Assembly: GCA_024278215.1 (NCBI GenBank)
Contig: JAJRTR010000164.1
Span: 1-41,290 of the forward strand
Reading direction: 5' to 3'
From: a bacterium
Lineage (GTDB): Bacteria > UBP15 > UBA6099 > JAJRTR01
DNA: 41,290 nucleotides
The notes beneath the pieces are model-generated. The model saw nothing but the letters and a program-made list of their open reading frames with translations. It did not search any database and had not been told where the DNA came from. Position numbers and translations under genes: made by a program. This document shows positions 8,278 to 18,100 of this stretch, in pieces (within the stretch, counting starts at the first letter, position 1; every line of letters begins with the position of its first letter).

Positions 8278-8708
8278 CGTGATACCTGTTGTCAAACCGC
8301 AAATATATATAATGTCGTATCAACAAAGAAAAGACGGAAGAACAGATAAGGCCCAGCCTGCAAGTCGAAGTTGCGCCTGAAATTAATCTTTCACACCGGG
8401 GCGCAAGAAAAACCATCGCACGCGCAAGTTTTCACAAGTCACGGCAGTCATTTTCCGGTATTCAGCAATTAATCAACCAGCAGAACTCAACAAAACAGGG
8501 GTTTCCGTTCTGGCACTATATGTACGGTTGCTTGCAATTGATTCACAACTATACAATACTTAATATAAGGCAGATATACTTAAACATTGCGTTTTCAGGT
8601 AACCCCAGATACCTCCTTATTGCATCTTTAGGTAACCTCACCCCAATACATGGGCCGAGTGAGGATTGTTTATTTACCGAACACTATATCGGACACTACA
8701 GGAGAAAA
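8278..8708. other. 431-bp non-coding spacer before the lipid-head-group operon
   Basis: There is no convincing gene here. The frame of the downstream nucleotidyltransferase is open back to 8520, but those residues do not resemble its family. The spacer holds the promoter at 8538-8566. Two GGTAACC boxes about 35 bases apart (around 8600-8640) lie between the promoter and the start codon; their meaning is unknown. No clear terminator was seen for the upstream operon. Confidence 0.6.
8538..8566 (+). promoter_or_regulatory. Sigma70-type promoter for the nucleotidyltransferase operon
   Basis: A -35 box TTGATT (8538-8543), a 17-base spacer and a -10 box TAATAT (8561-8566). Both boxes are close to consensus with optimal spacing. 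Transcription would begin near 8573 and leave a leader of about 135 bases before the TTG start at 8709. Confidence 0.6.
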
Positions 8709-9575
8709 TTGGTCATATCAAACGAAAACGATTATATCGAAGAACGTGTAACAACAGCCGTACTCCTTGCAGCCGGCACAGGAACACGCCTGCAACCCTT
8801 GACGCTCAATTCACCCAAATGCATGACTATGGTAAATGAAACTTCCATATTAGAGCGATTAATATCCAGCCTGAATCAACATGGTTTCAAACGTCTGGTT
8901 GTGGTCACAGGCCACCTGGAATCCTGTATTCGCAGATATCTGGGGAACCGGGCCGGCAACATGAAGATTGAATATGTTTTCAGTCCACTATATAAGACAA
9001 CCAATAACATATATTCACTATGGATGGCCCGCAAAATTATAAACGAGCCTTTTTTGCTGATTGAAAGTGACCTTGTTTTTGATCCATTTTTATTGTGTAA
9101 CATGCTTTATCCTGACAGAATTGCAGTTGCTCGCGTGCAGCCATGGCTTCACGGTTCAGCAGTTACAATAAATCAGTTCAACATGGTTGATGCATTCCAT
9201 AATGACACTATAAACCTTCCAGGGGAGATAAGATATAAGACTGTCAATATCTACAGCCTTTCCCTCTCTTCGTGGAACAGGGTTGTCGAGACATTAAATA
9301 AGTATGTTCTGGCAGGTGAAGTGAATAGCTATTACGAAGCCGTGTTCGGTCGAATGGTTGCAGAAAAGCGCTTATCATTTCAAGCTGTTTTTTTTGACGG
9401 TAACCCATGGTATGAAATTGACACCTTAGAGGATCTTGCATCAGCGGAAAGGCTGTTCCCTTCGAAATTTTGTGAAGCGATCCCCTTTCAGCATATACAT
9501 ACAGGTAGTTTGATAAACACAAACCTGCATGCCGGTAAAACAACCTGTAATGGAAATAATCATGGTGAATTCTGA
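8709..9575 (+). CDS. Nucleotidyltransferase (LicC/PntC-like CTP:phospho-alcohol cytidylyltransferase)
   Basis: A MobA/GT-A-like NTP transferase of 288 aa. The nucleotide-binding signature AVLLAAGTGTRLQPLT followed by SPKCM lies at about residues 17-39. TTNNIYSLWMA and LLIESDLVF (metal-binding aspartate) are typical of the phosphocholine, phosphonate and inositol-phosphate cytidylyltransferase group. WYEIDTLEDL near the end is the usual C-terminal motif. The start chosen is TTG at 8709, directly after AGGAGAAAA; the frame is open further upstream but the extra residues are unlike the family. The expected reaction is CTP plus a phosphorylated amino alcohol, inositol phosphate or phosphonate giving the CDP derivative. 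The overlap with the PLP enzyme and the following phosphatidyltransferase point to lipid head-group activation. The exact substrate cannot be read from sequence. Confidence 0.82.
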   Translation: MVISNENDYIEERVTTAVLLAAGTGTRLQPLTLNSPKCMTMVNETSILERLISSLNQHGFKRLVVVTGHLESCIRRYLGNRAGNMKIEYVFSPLYKTTNNIYSLWMARKIINEPFLLIESDLVFDPFLLCNMLYPDRIAVARVQPWLHGSAVTINQFNMVDAFHNDTINLPGEIRYKTVNIYSLSLSSWNRVVETLNKYVLAGEVNSYYEAVFGRMVAEKRLSFQAVFFDGNPWYEIDTLEDLASAERLFPSKFCEAIPFQHIHTGSLINTNLHAGKTTCNGNNHGEF

Positions 9576-10671
9576 TTACAAAACCCAGGCGGATAAGTAT
9601 GAATTCATCGCAGGTCAGCATGGAGGATACTATCGCCATGACTTTATAGACCATGCGTATCTGTATAACCTTTATTTTCCTCCTGAAGAAGTTTTTGATA
9701 TCTTAAAAAACCGAATCCACGACCTTGTTCTTAACTACCCTGTTGCCCAGAACGCCCTTGCCGCTCTTGTGGGTAACCTGATTAATCAACACCCTCAACG
9801 TATTGTTGTCGGTAACGGTGCAGCAGAACTTATCAAAATAGTCTCAGGACATATTGCCCACAGGATTATTGTTCCAGTACCTTCTTTTAATGAATATATA
9901 AACGCAGCACCAAAGGTGCGGGCCATAGAGTTTCTACTTGAATTTCCGTCCTTTCATCTGGATGTAGATAAATTTGCAGCTCAAGCGATTAAAGACAAAG
10001 CAGATGTTGCTGTTGTGGTAACACCGAATAACCCGACCTCCATGGCCATTCCCAAACTCGATCTAATACGCCTGGCAAAAAAACTGGCCAATCATGATTG
10101 TCATCTGATTATTGATGAATCCTTTATCGATTTTGTCGTGGACAGCGCTCAGACAACCATGGAACGTGAAATTGAGCAATATCCGAACATTTCCATTTTC
10201 AAAAGCATGAGTAAGGCATATGGCATCTGTGGTCTTCGCATCGGCTATCTTCTGACGGCAAATTCAGAATTTGCCCAAGCTGTACGTCAAGGAGTTCATA
10301 TCTGGAACATTAACGGATTTGCCGAGGAGTTCTTAAGGATTTTACCCGATTTTAGTGAAGTTTTTATTGAAAGCTGTAACCATGTAAAGGAAGACCGTGA
10401 CAAGCTTTATGAAGACCTGAAGAGTTTTCCGGAAGTAAAGATTTACAAACCTGATGCTAACTTTATTTTTTGCCGTCTGCCTGATTCCGCGCCAAATGGG
10501 CCTGAAATAACAAAGAAATTATTTATTGAGCATAACATTTACATAAAACACTGTCGGGATAAAACTCTTCAGGATTCTGACCGTTACATTCGTATTGCTT
10601 CTCGAACTCAAAGCGAGAATTCCAACCTGTTGGATGCACTGGCGTCTATCCTTGGATATAAAAACAGTTAG
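9562..10671 (+). CDS. PLP-dependent class I/II aminotransferase-fold enzyme (CobD/HisC-like)
   Basis: A fold-type I PLP enzyme of 369 aa. Visible motifs are VVGNGAAELI (phosphate-binding region), TPNNPTS, IIDESFIDF and SMSKAYGICGLRIGY, where K218 is the Schiff-base lysine. The pattern matches histidinol-phosphate aminotransferase and its relative CobD, which decarboxylates threonine phosphate. A CobD-like enzyme acting on phosphoserine would yield ethanolamine phosphate, a ready substrate for a LicC-type cytidylyltransferase; a transaminase is equally possible. The start is uncertain: ATG at 9529, 9550 or 9562. The last is preferred because GGAA lies 6 bases upstream and family similarity begins soon after. 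It overlaps the nucleotidyltransferase by 14 bases, which indicates coupling. The stop is TAG, and the phosphatidyltransferase starts 10 bases later. Confidence 0.85.
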   Translation: MVNSDYKTQADKYEFIAGQHGGYYRHDFIDHAYLYNLYFPPEEVFDILKNRIHDLVLNYPVAQNALAALVGNLINQHPQRIVVGNGAAELIKIVSGHIAHRIIVPVPSFNEYINAAPKVRAIEFLLEFPSFHLDVDKFAAQAIKDKADVAVVVTPNNPTSMAIPKLDLIRLAKKLANHDCHLIIDESFIDFVVDSAQTTMEREIEQYPNISIFKSMSKAYGICGLRIGYLLTANSEFAQAVRQGVHIWNINGFAEEFLRILPDFSEVFIESCNHVKEDRDKLYEDLKSFPEVKIYKPDANFIFCRLPDSAPNGPEITKKLFIEHNIYIKHCRDKTLQDSDRYIRIASRTQSENSNLLDALASILGYKNS

Positions 10672-10681
10672 GGCAGACTTA

Positions 10682-11329
10682 ATGAAAAAGTCACAATATC
10701 CGCAATCACATCAGACAGGAATGCTTTACTTTGCCAGAGATATTCCAAACATCTGTTCCCTTGCCGGGCTTTTATGTGCTGTCCTGGGCATGTACTTTGC
10801 TATTCTGCGAATTTTTCCGGTGGCCATCACAGGAATGCTCTGGGCTGTTGTTTTTGACTGGAGTGATGGAATCATTGCCCGCAAAATAAAGGGCAGAACA
10901 GATGTGCAAAGAACATTCGGCGGACAGCTGGATTCATTGATCGATATGGTAAGCTTCGGAATATGTCCTGCTGTTATTCTTTTAAGCTATGGGGATTTTA
11001 GTCCATGGTTCCTGCCGGGAGCCTTTGTAATTGTCGCCACCAGTGCAATAAGACTGAGCTACTTCAATGTTTTCGGCCTTGTAGATGATTCAACTTATAT
11101 GGGGCTTGCACTTGATAACAATATAATAATTCTTTCTTTTGTTTTTCTATTTGATAGTTTTTTCAGCCACTCGGTTTTTTCGGCCATTCTCTATACAATG
11201 TTCATGGTTCTGGCGGCTTTTAACATAGCTTCTGTTAAAACCCCAAAATTCACCGGAAAATGGTTTTATATTCTCATACTTTATTCAATCACATTAACAA
11301 TTATCTACAGTTGGATACTATGGGGATGA
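10682..11329 (+). CDS. CDP-alcohol phosphatidyltransferase (PssA-like)
   Basis: An integral membrane enzyme of 215 aa. The signature is D59-x2-D62-G-x2-A-R67 ... G80-x3-D84-x3-D88, and these Asp residues bind metal and the CDP donor. The stretch between AR and the second Gly is 12 residues rather than the common 8. VSFGICPA and AIRLSYFNV resemble phosphatidylserine synthase PssA (VTFGVAPS, RLARFNV). About six hydrophobic segments are apparent. The ATG at 10682 lies 10 bases after the aminotransferase stop. With a cytidylyltransferase in the same operon, the enzyme might use the CDP-activated amino alcohol as donor and diacylglycerol (or inositol) as acceptor, rather than CDP-diacylglycerol and serine. 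Both readings fit the family. Confidence 0.85.
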   Translation: MKKSQYPQSHQTGMLYFARDIPNICSLAGLLCAVLGMYFAILRIFPVAITGMLWAVVFDWSDGIIARKIKGRTDVQRTFGGQLDSLIDMVSFGICPAVILLSYGDFSPWFLPGAFVIVATSAIRLSYFNVFGLVDDSTYMGLALDNNIIILSFVFLFDSFFSHSVFSAILYTMFMVLAAFNIASVKTPKFTGKWFYILILYSITLTIIYSWILWG

Positions 11330-11759
11330 GCACGACAAATAAGTGTAAACAATACAGTTCCTTGCCTGAATCCGAATACCTGCACGTTTTTGTCATTTTT
11401 CGAAATCCATATCCATATTTTGATCATTCTATCCACCCAATAAACAGGGATTATCACGAATAGAATTGTTTCCCTGATTTCAGAGCAAAATATTTCCCCT
11501 TCTTTCAGAATCCCTAACCCGGAAAACCGGTGCCAAACAGGCCGCATTTTCGTGCCCAAACAAATGCGGTTTGAGCACGGCACACAGAGTTCCATCGTTC
11601 TAAAGGTCTACCTCGGAAACGCCTGTAACTGGAAGCTCCAGCTTTCACCGATCTCTTTTCAGCATTTCTCTACCATCCTGCGTAGCATTTCAGTCGTAAG
11701 ATACAATTGAAAACCGCTATAGAAATCACCGATTGTTCATTTCTTTGATTATGATGATA

Positions 11760-11795
11760 TATCCTTCTGTCTGCGCGACCATGGGCTCGTGCTCC
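11760..11795 (+). repeat. 36-bp direct repeat, copy 1
   Basis: It is identical to 22936-22971 at 35 of 36 positions and in the same orientation; the difference is T here against G there in GACCATGGG/GACCAGGGG. The identity stops abruptly on both sides. The two copies bracket the three-gene secreted island. Read on the minus strand, each copy continues an open frame containing EHEP(M/L)VAQTEGY, so it may be a relic of coding DNA rather than an attachment site. Confidence 0.7.
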
Positions 11796-11898
11796 AGCCG
11801 GGCCGCCCTGCTTTACTCGAAATAATTTCGCCCGGACTCGTAACAAACGTGATTTTGTACATGGCTCTTTTGGGAGATTATAAAAATCATGAAAAGTC

Positions 11899-11926
11899 TT
11901 GATAAAAGGTCAAATAATGTTATACT
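11899..11926 (+). promoter_or_regulatory. Sigma70-type promoter for the secreted-protein operon
   Basis: A -35 box TTGATA (11899-11904), a 16-base spacer and a -10 box TATACT (11921-11926). It would give a leader of nearly 200 bases before the ATG at 12130, including a small hairpin at 12065-12081. Confidence 0.55.
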
Positions 11927-12129
11927 TAGCGCCAATCAATTCAATTCAAATCATTTCATTCATTTTGATGACGAATGTGTCGGTTCATTTCAGGTGAATA
12001 TACGATGAGGAACGCCATTTTCAGGTATCGTGTACGGTCAGTTGGGAAGATCGTAAAAATACCGATCCGTTGAAGACGGATGTATGTTCTGAAAATCGAC
12101 GACAATCACGGTATACCAGGGAAAAAAAT

Positions 12130-15100
12130 ATGATAAATACAAAGTTGATCAAGGGAATCGTTTTTACGGTGTCATTTTTTTTGTGTGGTCTGTTTGCGGC
12201 TGTGCCTGCCGCGGCGCAGGACACAACGCCACCCTCGTGCGTTGTTGACGAGCTGGCCGATATACAGGGCGAGGCCACTTTCGCGGTGCACTGGGCCGGT
12301 GCCGACGAGTCCGGCGGATCGGGACTGACGGGGCTGTATCGTGTGCAGGTGCAGGACGCTGCCGAGGGTACATGGACCGACTGGCTGGTGAATACGGAAC
12401 AGACTAACGGCAGTTTTGCGGGCCTGGACGGACATACATATTATTTTCAGTGTGCGGCTAAAGATGTCGCAGGCAACTGGACCGCGCTTGCCGCCGATGG
12501 GTTCGGAGACACGGCTACTACGGTCAGGACGGAAAATTTGTCCGTCCAAATTGTTAACGACGGCACGGGCGATGATACCGATTTCACTTCCAGCGCCGAC
12601 ACACTGTCCGGCAACTGGAGCGAGGCATCAGGGGCCGTGGGCTACTCCTATTGCATCGGCACGGCTCCCGGCGAGGCCAATGTTCTGGCATGGACCGATA
12701 CGTCGAGCACTTCCTTCACCGACTCGGGACTCACCCTGGTGCACGGTGTGGTTTACTATATTTCCGTGCGTGCCAAAACCGCCGCGGATTACTATGGCGA
12801 CATATCTGTTTCGGACGGTATCGTTTCAGACCAGACAGCGCCGGACGCGCCATCGGTGGATACGGACGCGCAGATTCAATCCACAAGCATGATCCAGGCC
12901 ACATGGTCAGCCTCCGATCCCGAGTCCGGCATAGTGCGTTACGAAGTGTCCGTGGGCACGACGGCGGGTGGCACCGATGTCGGCGACTGGGCGTCCGCGG
13001 GTTCGGCCACGGTGTATGACATTACGGGATTGAGCCTTACCGTGGGCGGCACATATTTCGTAAATGTGCGTGCTGTCAACGGCGCAGGGGCCGTGAGCGA
13101 CGTGGGATCGTCGTCCGCTGTCGTCGTGGTCGGCACAATACCGGCCGCGCCCGCGTATGTTAACGACGGCACCGGCCAGGACGCGGAGTACACCTCCGAT
13201 ACCACACGGCTGTCGGCCAACTGGAGCGCTGTCGCCGACGCCTCAAGATATGATTATGCCGTCGGGACAACACCGCTGGGCACCGACATCGTGAACTGGA
13301 CGGACGCGGGAGCGGTTACCTCTTACGAAGTATCTTCGCTCACACTTACTTCCGGAACCACGTACTATTTTTCGGTTCGCGCGATCAACGGGTCCACACC
13401 GGGACCGGCCATAACCTCGGACGGTATAACCGCGGACACCTCCGCGCCCAGCACACCGATTGTCGAAACCCCCGAATTGCTGATAAGCAATACCACACAG
13501 TTGCAGGCTTCGTGGAACGCGGAGGAACCTGAATCCGAAATCACACTTTATGAATATGCCGTGGGAACATCTCCCACGAGTCAGGATGCCCTGGGTTGGA
13601 CCGGCACCGGCACCAGCGTCTCCGTCGTCATCAACAATATAGACATGCAAGTGGGTAAGACCTATTTTATCCAGGTGCGGGCCACAAACGGCGCGGGTCT
13701 TGTCAGCAACACAGGTGTGTCCGATGCAGTCGTTGTCACACACAACGCAGACATTACCACTACTTTCAGCCCTTCCGAAGTCACTACCGTTCAGACCGAT
13801 GCCGGGAACGCCGACTCTATTATTACAATATATTTCAACGAAAGCAGTGGCGTTGGTGTGGACTATCATCAGCTACAGATGCTTTATGTACTCGACAACG
13901 GCACCGAGTTCGAAGACCAGGTACGAATGATCACCGGTACGGGGCAGCCCGATCCCATCCAGGTGGGCGGAGACGCCGGTATGTCCATCGACGCCGGAAT
14001 ATCCATCACCCCGGGCGGGGCTGAATCGTATCGTTTCGCAGTGGTGATTCCCGAATACATTGTAACCCATGCGGTGGGCGGACGTGCCGATGCTTCTTTG
14101 ACAATGCGTTTCATCTTCACCGGTACGGACGAAAGCAAGCAGGAAGTGACAACAATTACGAACGTGCCTCTGGTTCTTTCTTCACATGCCGCCGCCGCTT
14201 CAGACCTGCACGTGGACGAAGTATCCATCACATCGCCCACCGCCGGCATGAATATCACGAACCCCGTTGCTTTTGCCGCCGCCGCCACCGTCAAAACCAC
14301 GGGCAGCGGAGACATCAAGGGCTACTGGGAACTCGACGGACGGCCCTACCACGAATTCAGGGAACACGCCTCCGCGGGAAGCGACATGACATTGAGTGTA
14401 AAGCTGCCCGAGTCGCTGGGGGGCCGCCACACGCTTATTCTGAAGATCATCATGCCGGAAGTTATGGAATCCGCACCGGTCGTCTTTACTGTAACCGACG
14501 TAATCAAGGGGGCCGTATTTACGGACTTCTGGGCCGGGGACCTTCACTTCACCGATGTGCGCGCAATCTTCGATGGAGACCTCAAGGCTTACAGCGGGTC
14601 CGCAAAACTGGAATACGGAGTGATCAGGCTCGAAACACCTGTTCCTTTCAGCAACCTGACAATCGAAGAACGAAACGGACGCTATGAGCTTACAGGCGGT
14701 GCCCTCAAGACAGAGATCGATTTCAGAGAAGTTCATGATGCACTCAGCATCTATGTGGACCGGCTGGCTGTGACCACGAGCGGAGCGAAGGTGGACGGGC
14801 GTGTGCATTTCGAAGGAGCCGATGGGGTGCCGGGCATAGGGCCGCTGCATTTCTACGGTGTTGACATTACATCCGACGGCATTACAGGCTCGGTAACATT
14901 CCCTGAAAAGCAACAGGGCACCATCGGCATTTTCAACATCGCCATCAACTCCGTACATTTTTCATACACTTCCGGCGGGCTGACGCTGGACGCCTCTGCC
15001 GTGCTCACACTGGGCGACGAGGGAACAGCGGGCGGTTCACTGGATTGCGTATTCAGCGTTTCCAGTTCCGGTTCGGCTGTTTTCCGGGTCGGCGAGCAGG

Positions 15101-18100
15101 CATACGAAAAAGCAGGTATCACCGACACACAATCCGGGCTCGGCAACGATCTGGTACTGGCTGGATTCACGTACCATGTAACCTATGGCGAACTCAGCGA
15201 AAAAGACGGCGCACTGGCTCTCGACGCCACCGGCGGCGCACTGGACGCGGCAGCGGCTCTCGGACCCGGAGTCAAGCTGAATATCGGCTCCTTACGTATG
15301 ATCGACACGGGCTCGATCACGCTGTCGGACATATCGTCGCCCGAATTCAGTTTCGGCTCCTTCTCGGCAAAAGCCACAGCACGTGAAATCACGCTTTCTC
15401 TGGGTGAGATCCCGGACCTTGTTCTGGACATGGAGATCACAGCGCCGATGGGCGGCGGGAAGCTCGTGTTGACCGCAGAAAATGTCCCTGTTGGCAAAGA
15501 AGGCATCCGTGATGCGGACATCACCGTCAAACCCGCCGGAGGCAGCGATCATGTGGCGGAACTCCGCTTGCTCGACTGGGCGGACCTGAAGGTAAGTAGC
15601 GCAATCATACACGTCAAGGACCGCAAACCCACAGGTATGGTTCTGACGGCAGGGCTGTCTTTCGACGGCAAAGGTTTCGAATCTGAAAATATTACCTGGG
15701 AAAACAACGACTGGAGCGGTACGCTGCACGCCGTGGGCGATCCGTCATTCGAGCTTGCAGGCGCGAAAATGGAGTTCCCGGCGGGCAGTGAGATAGACCT
15801 TACCATGAAAGGCGAGGGCAATGACGGACACAGCGTCGCCGTAATATTCAAAAACACTTCATTCGACTTTTCCGGACTGATAGGCAAGCCTTTCAAGTTC
15901 ACCGTGGACGAGTTGTCTGTAACCGACGGTGCAGTCGCCGCGGACGTCAGCGTGCATGACACCGTTACGCTGGCCGACCTGTCGCTTGCTATCAACAAGT
16001 TGCATATCGACAGCCCCAGACCCGCCACGGGCGGTAAACGGACAATCGACGCACTGCTCGGAGGCACACTTATTCTGAACGCCGGGCGTAAAATAAAAAT
16101 CGGATTCAACAATATGAAGATGTCGAGCACCGGTGAGATCGGTGGCGATATTTCTCCGGGTTACGACACGGAGTTCAACATGTTCGGGGCCTCGTTCCGG
16201 ATCAAAAAGATACATCTTGACAAACCGGCGGACGGCGAACTCCGGTTCACTATGGACGGCTCTATAGGATTCCTGAATTCACGCGTGGACTTTACGGGCA
16301 TGACATACAGGAAAGGCAAACTGAACGTACACGCCGAAGTGTCGGGAAACGCACCGCTGCGAATGCCCGGCCTGCATTTCATAGGCTTCACAAAGCTTGA
16401 CGTAGTGGACAACAAACTGGAGGCCGACGGATTTTTCGAACTGCCCGCGCCCATCAACAAGCGTGTTCCGCTGGAAAACCTCGCCATCGACACATCCGGC
16501 GGGCTGCCCGACAGAATTGAGATCGACAATCTTTCTTTCAACGTGGACGACTTCACGTTCAAAGTCTCGAAGGCGAGTTTCGAGTTTAAAACCAAGGCAC
16601 TGACACTCGATGGGAATATTGCATTGCCTGACGGATATTTCGACCAGATGATACCGTTCCGGAATGTGAGCCTGACAATGCCCGAGGGCGATTCAGGGCG
16701 TCCCGCGCAGGCGGATATGTCAAAGGCAAGCACGACGGCCACGGAGATAAAGGACACAAGGCACAACCTCCCGCTCCAGATCAGCAAGTTTTCCATCGGC
16801 ATCGATCCTGCTCACAACAGCAAGTGGTTCGTGAATCTGTCGGGCAAGCTCAGTATGGAACTCGACGGCCAGAGTTTTTACCTGGACTTCCTGAATTATA
16901 AAATATACTCGGACATGAGCATGAGCATGGGCAGAGTATCAGGCGGATTGAAGATCGGCGGGTTCGACGTAAATGTAGACGACCTCGATATCGTGGACAA
17001 CGTGAGCGATCCATACACTCAGATAACCGGTGGCATGTCCATGGAATCGCTCGGCACCGTTGCGGTCAAGGACCTGCGCATACACAGGTCGGGAGCCGTG
17101 GAACTGGCCGGAGTGCATCTTGACATGGACTACAACGCCTACAAATATGACGTGAACATCAGCTATATCGACAAGACATTCAAGGGCAGCGGCAGGATCA
17201 CGTTTGAAAACGAGGAACTCGACGTGTCCGCTATATTCGGTCCTTCCGAATGGATGCTGGACATAGAGGCAAGCGGCCTCGACATCGAACTGTTCCCGGG
17301 CGTGACCCTGGTAAAGGTCGGCGGCGGCGTGCATTACTGGAAAAACAGCAATTTGCTGAAATTCAAAATCGACTGCGGACTTGCTCTCCCCGAAAAAGAT
17401 GTGCTGTACGGAGACGTCGAACTTGACGTGGCCACCAATGGGATCATCGGCATCAATGGGAATCTCATCATGTTCGACTCCCTGCCGGTCAAGGAGGCCT
17501 ACATCCATATCGATATTCCACACGCTACCCTGGCCGGCACAATTGTGCTGAATAAAACAATTGGAGGCGTCGCGAATGCCGATGTGACGCTCGATGTTTT
17601 GTTTTCGCCGAACAACTGGTATCTCAGCGGCAATGGCAACGCAAACATACTGGGAAGTCTCAGTATCAATCCAGTGAGCTTCCGGCTTGACAGCAACGGT
17701 TTCCGCGCAAGCGGCCACAGCAATATCAATGTTGTAATTATGACTGCGGGATTTGATTTTAACCTTGACATAACCACCGGAGGCAGCGTGAGCGGCTCAT
17801 TCGCCGGTCACGTGGGTGCCACGATTCTTGGCATTGTACACGTTTCAGGCGACCTGGAGGTAGCCTATATCAACGGCGCGTTCGACGGCCATGTCGGGCT
17901 GAGCGGCTGCCTCGACGTCTGCATGCCCGGCTGCTCCTGGCACTGGGTAAACCACTGCTGCTGCGGTTTCAATTATCCCTGCGGCTGCTCATGGCACTGG
18001 TGGGGCATTTCCTGTGGTTCATGCCACACGCAAATATGTGTTCCCCTGTACCAGCCCTATAATTGCAGTTGGTGTTACAGTAAAATCCATAAATGCGCCA

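Larger units (their letters stand above)
11330..12129. other. 800-bp non-coding region with repeats and a promoter
   Basis: No credible gene is present. An inverted repeat CCGCATTT (11542-11549) / AAATGCGG (11562-11569) has a 12-base loop. A palindromic stretch around GGAAGCTCCAGCTTTC lies near 11630. One copy of a 36-bp direct repeat is at 11760-11795. A sigma70-type promoter is at 11899-11926. In the leader of the downstream giant gene a hairpin ATCCGT-TGAAG-ACGGAT occupies 12065-12081. Much of 11330-11720 looks like decayed intergenic repeat sequence. Confidence 0.6.

Noticed and set aside
11541-11580. Rho-independent terminator after the phosphatidyltransferase
   Set aside because: The inverted repeat has a 12-base loop, no T-run, and is over 200 bases from the stop codon.
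11305-11595. Minus-strand frame of 96 codons in the intergenic region
   Set aside because: No ribosome site, it overlaps the end of the phosphatidyltransferase, composition is unlike protein, and the region looks like decayed repeat DNA.
13243-17718. Several minus-strand frames of 140-260 codons opposite the giant gene
   Set aside because: They are shadows of the high-GC coding strand, lack ribosome sites, and the plus strand has a continuous, domain-rich product.
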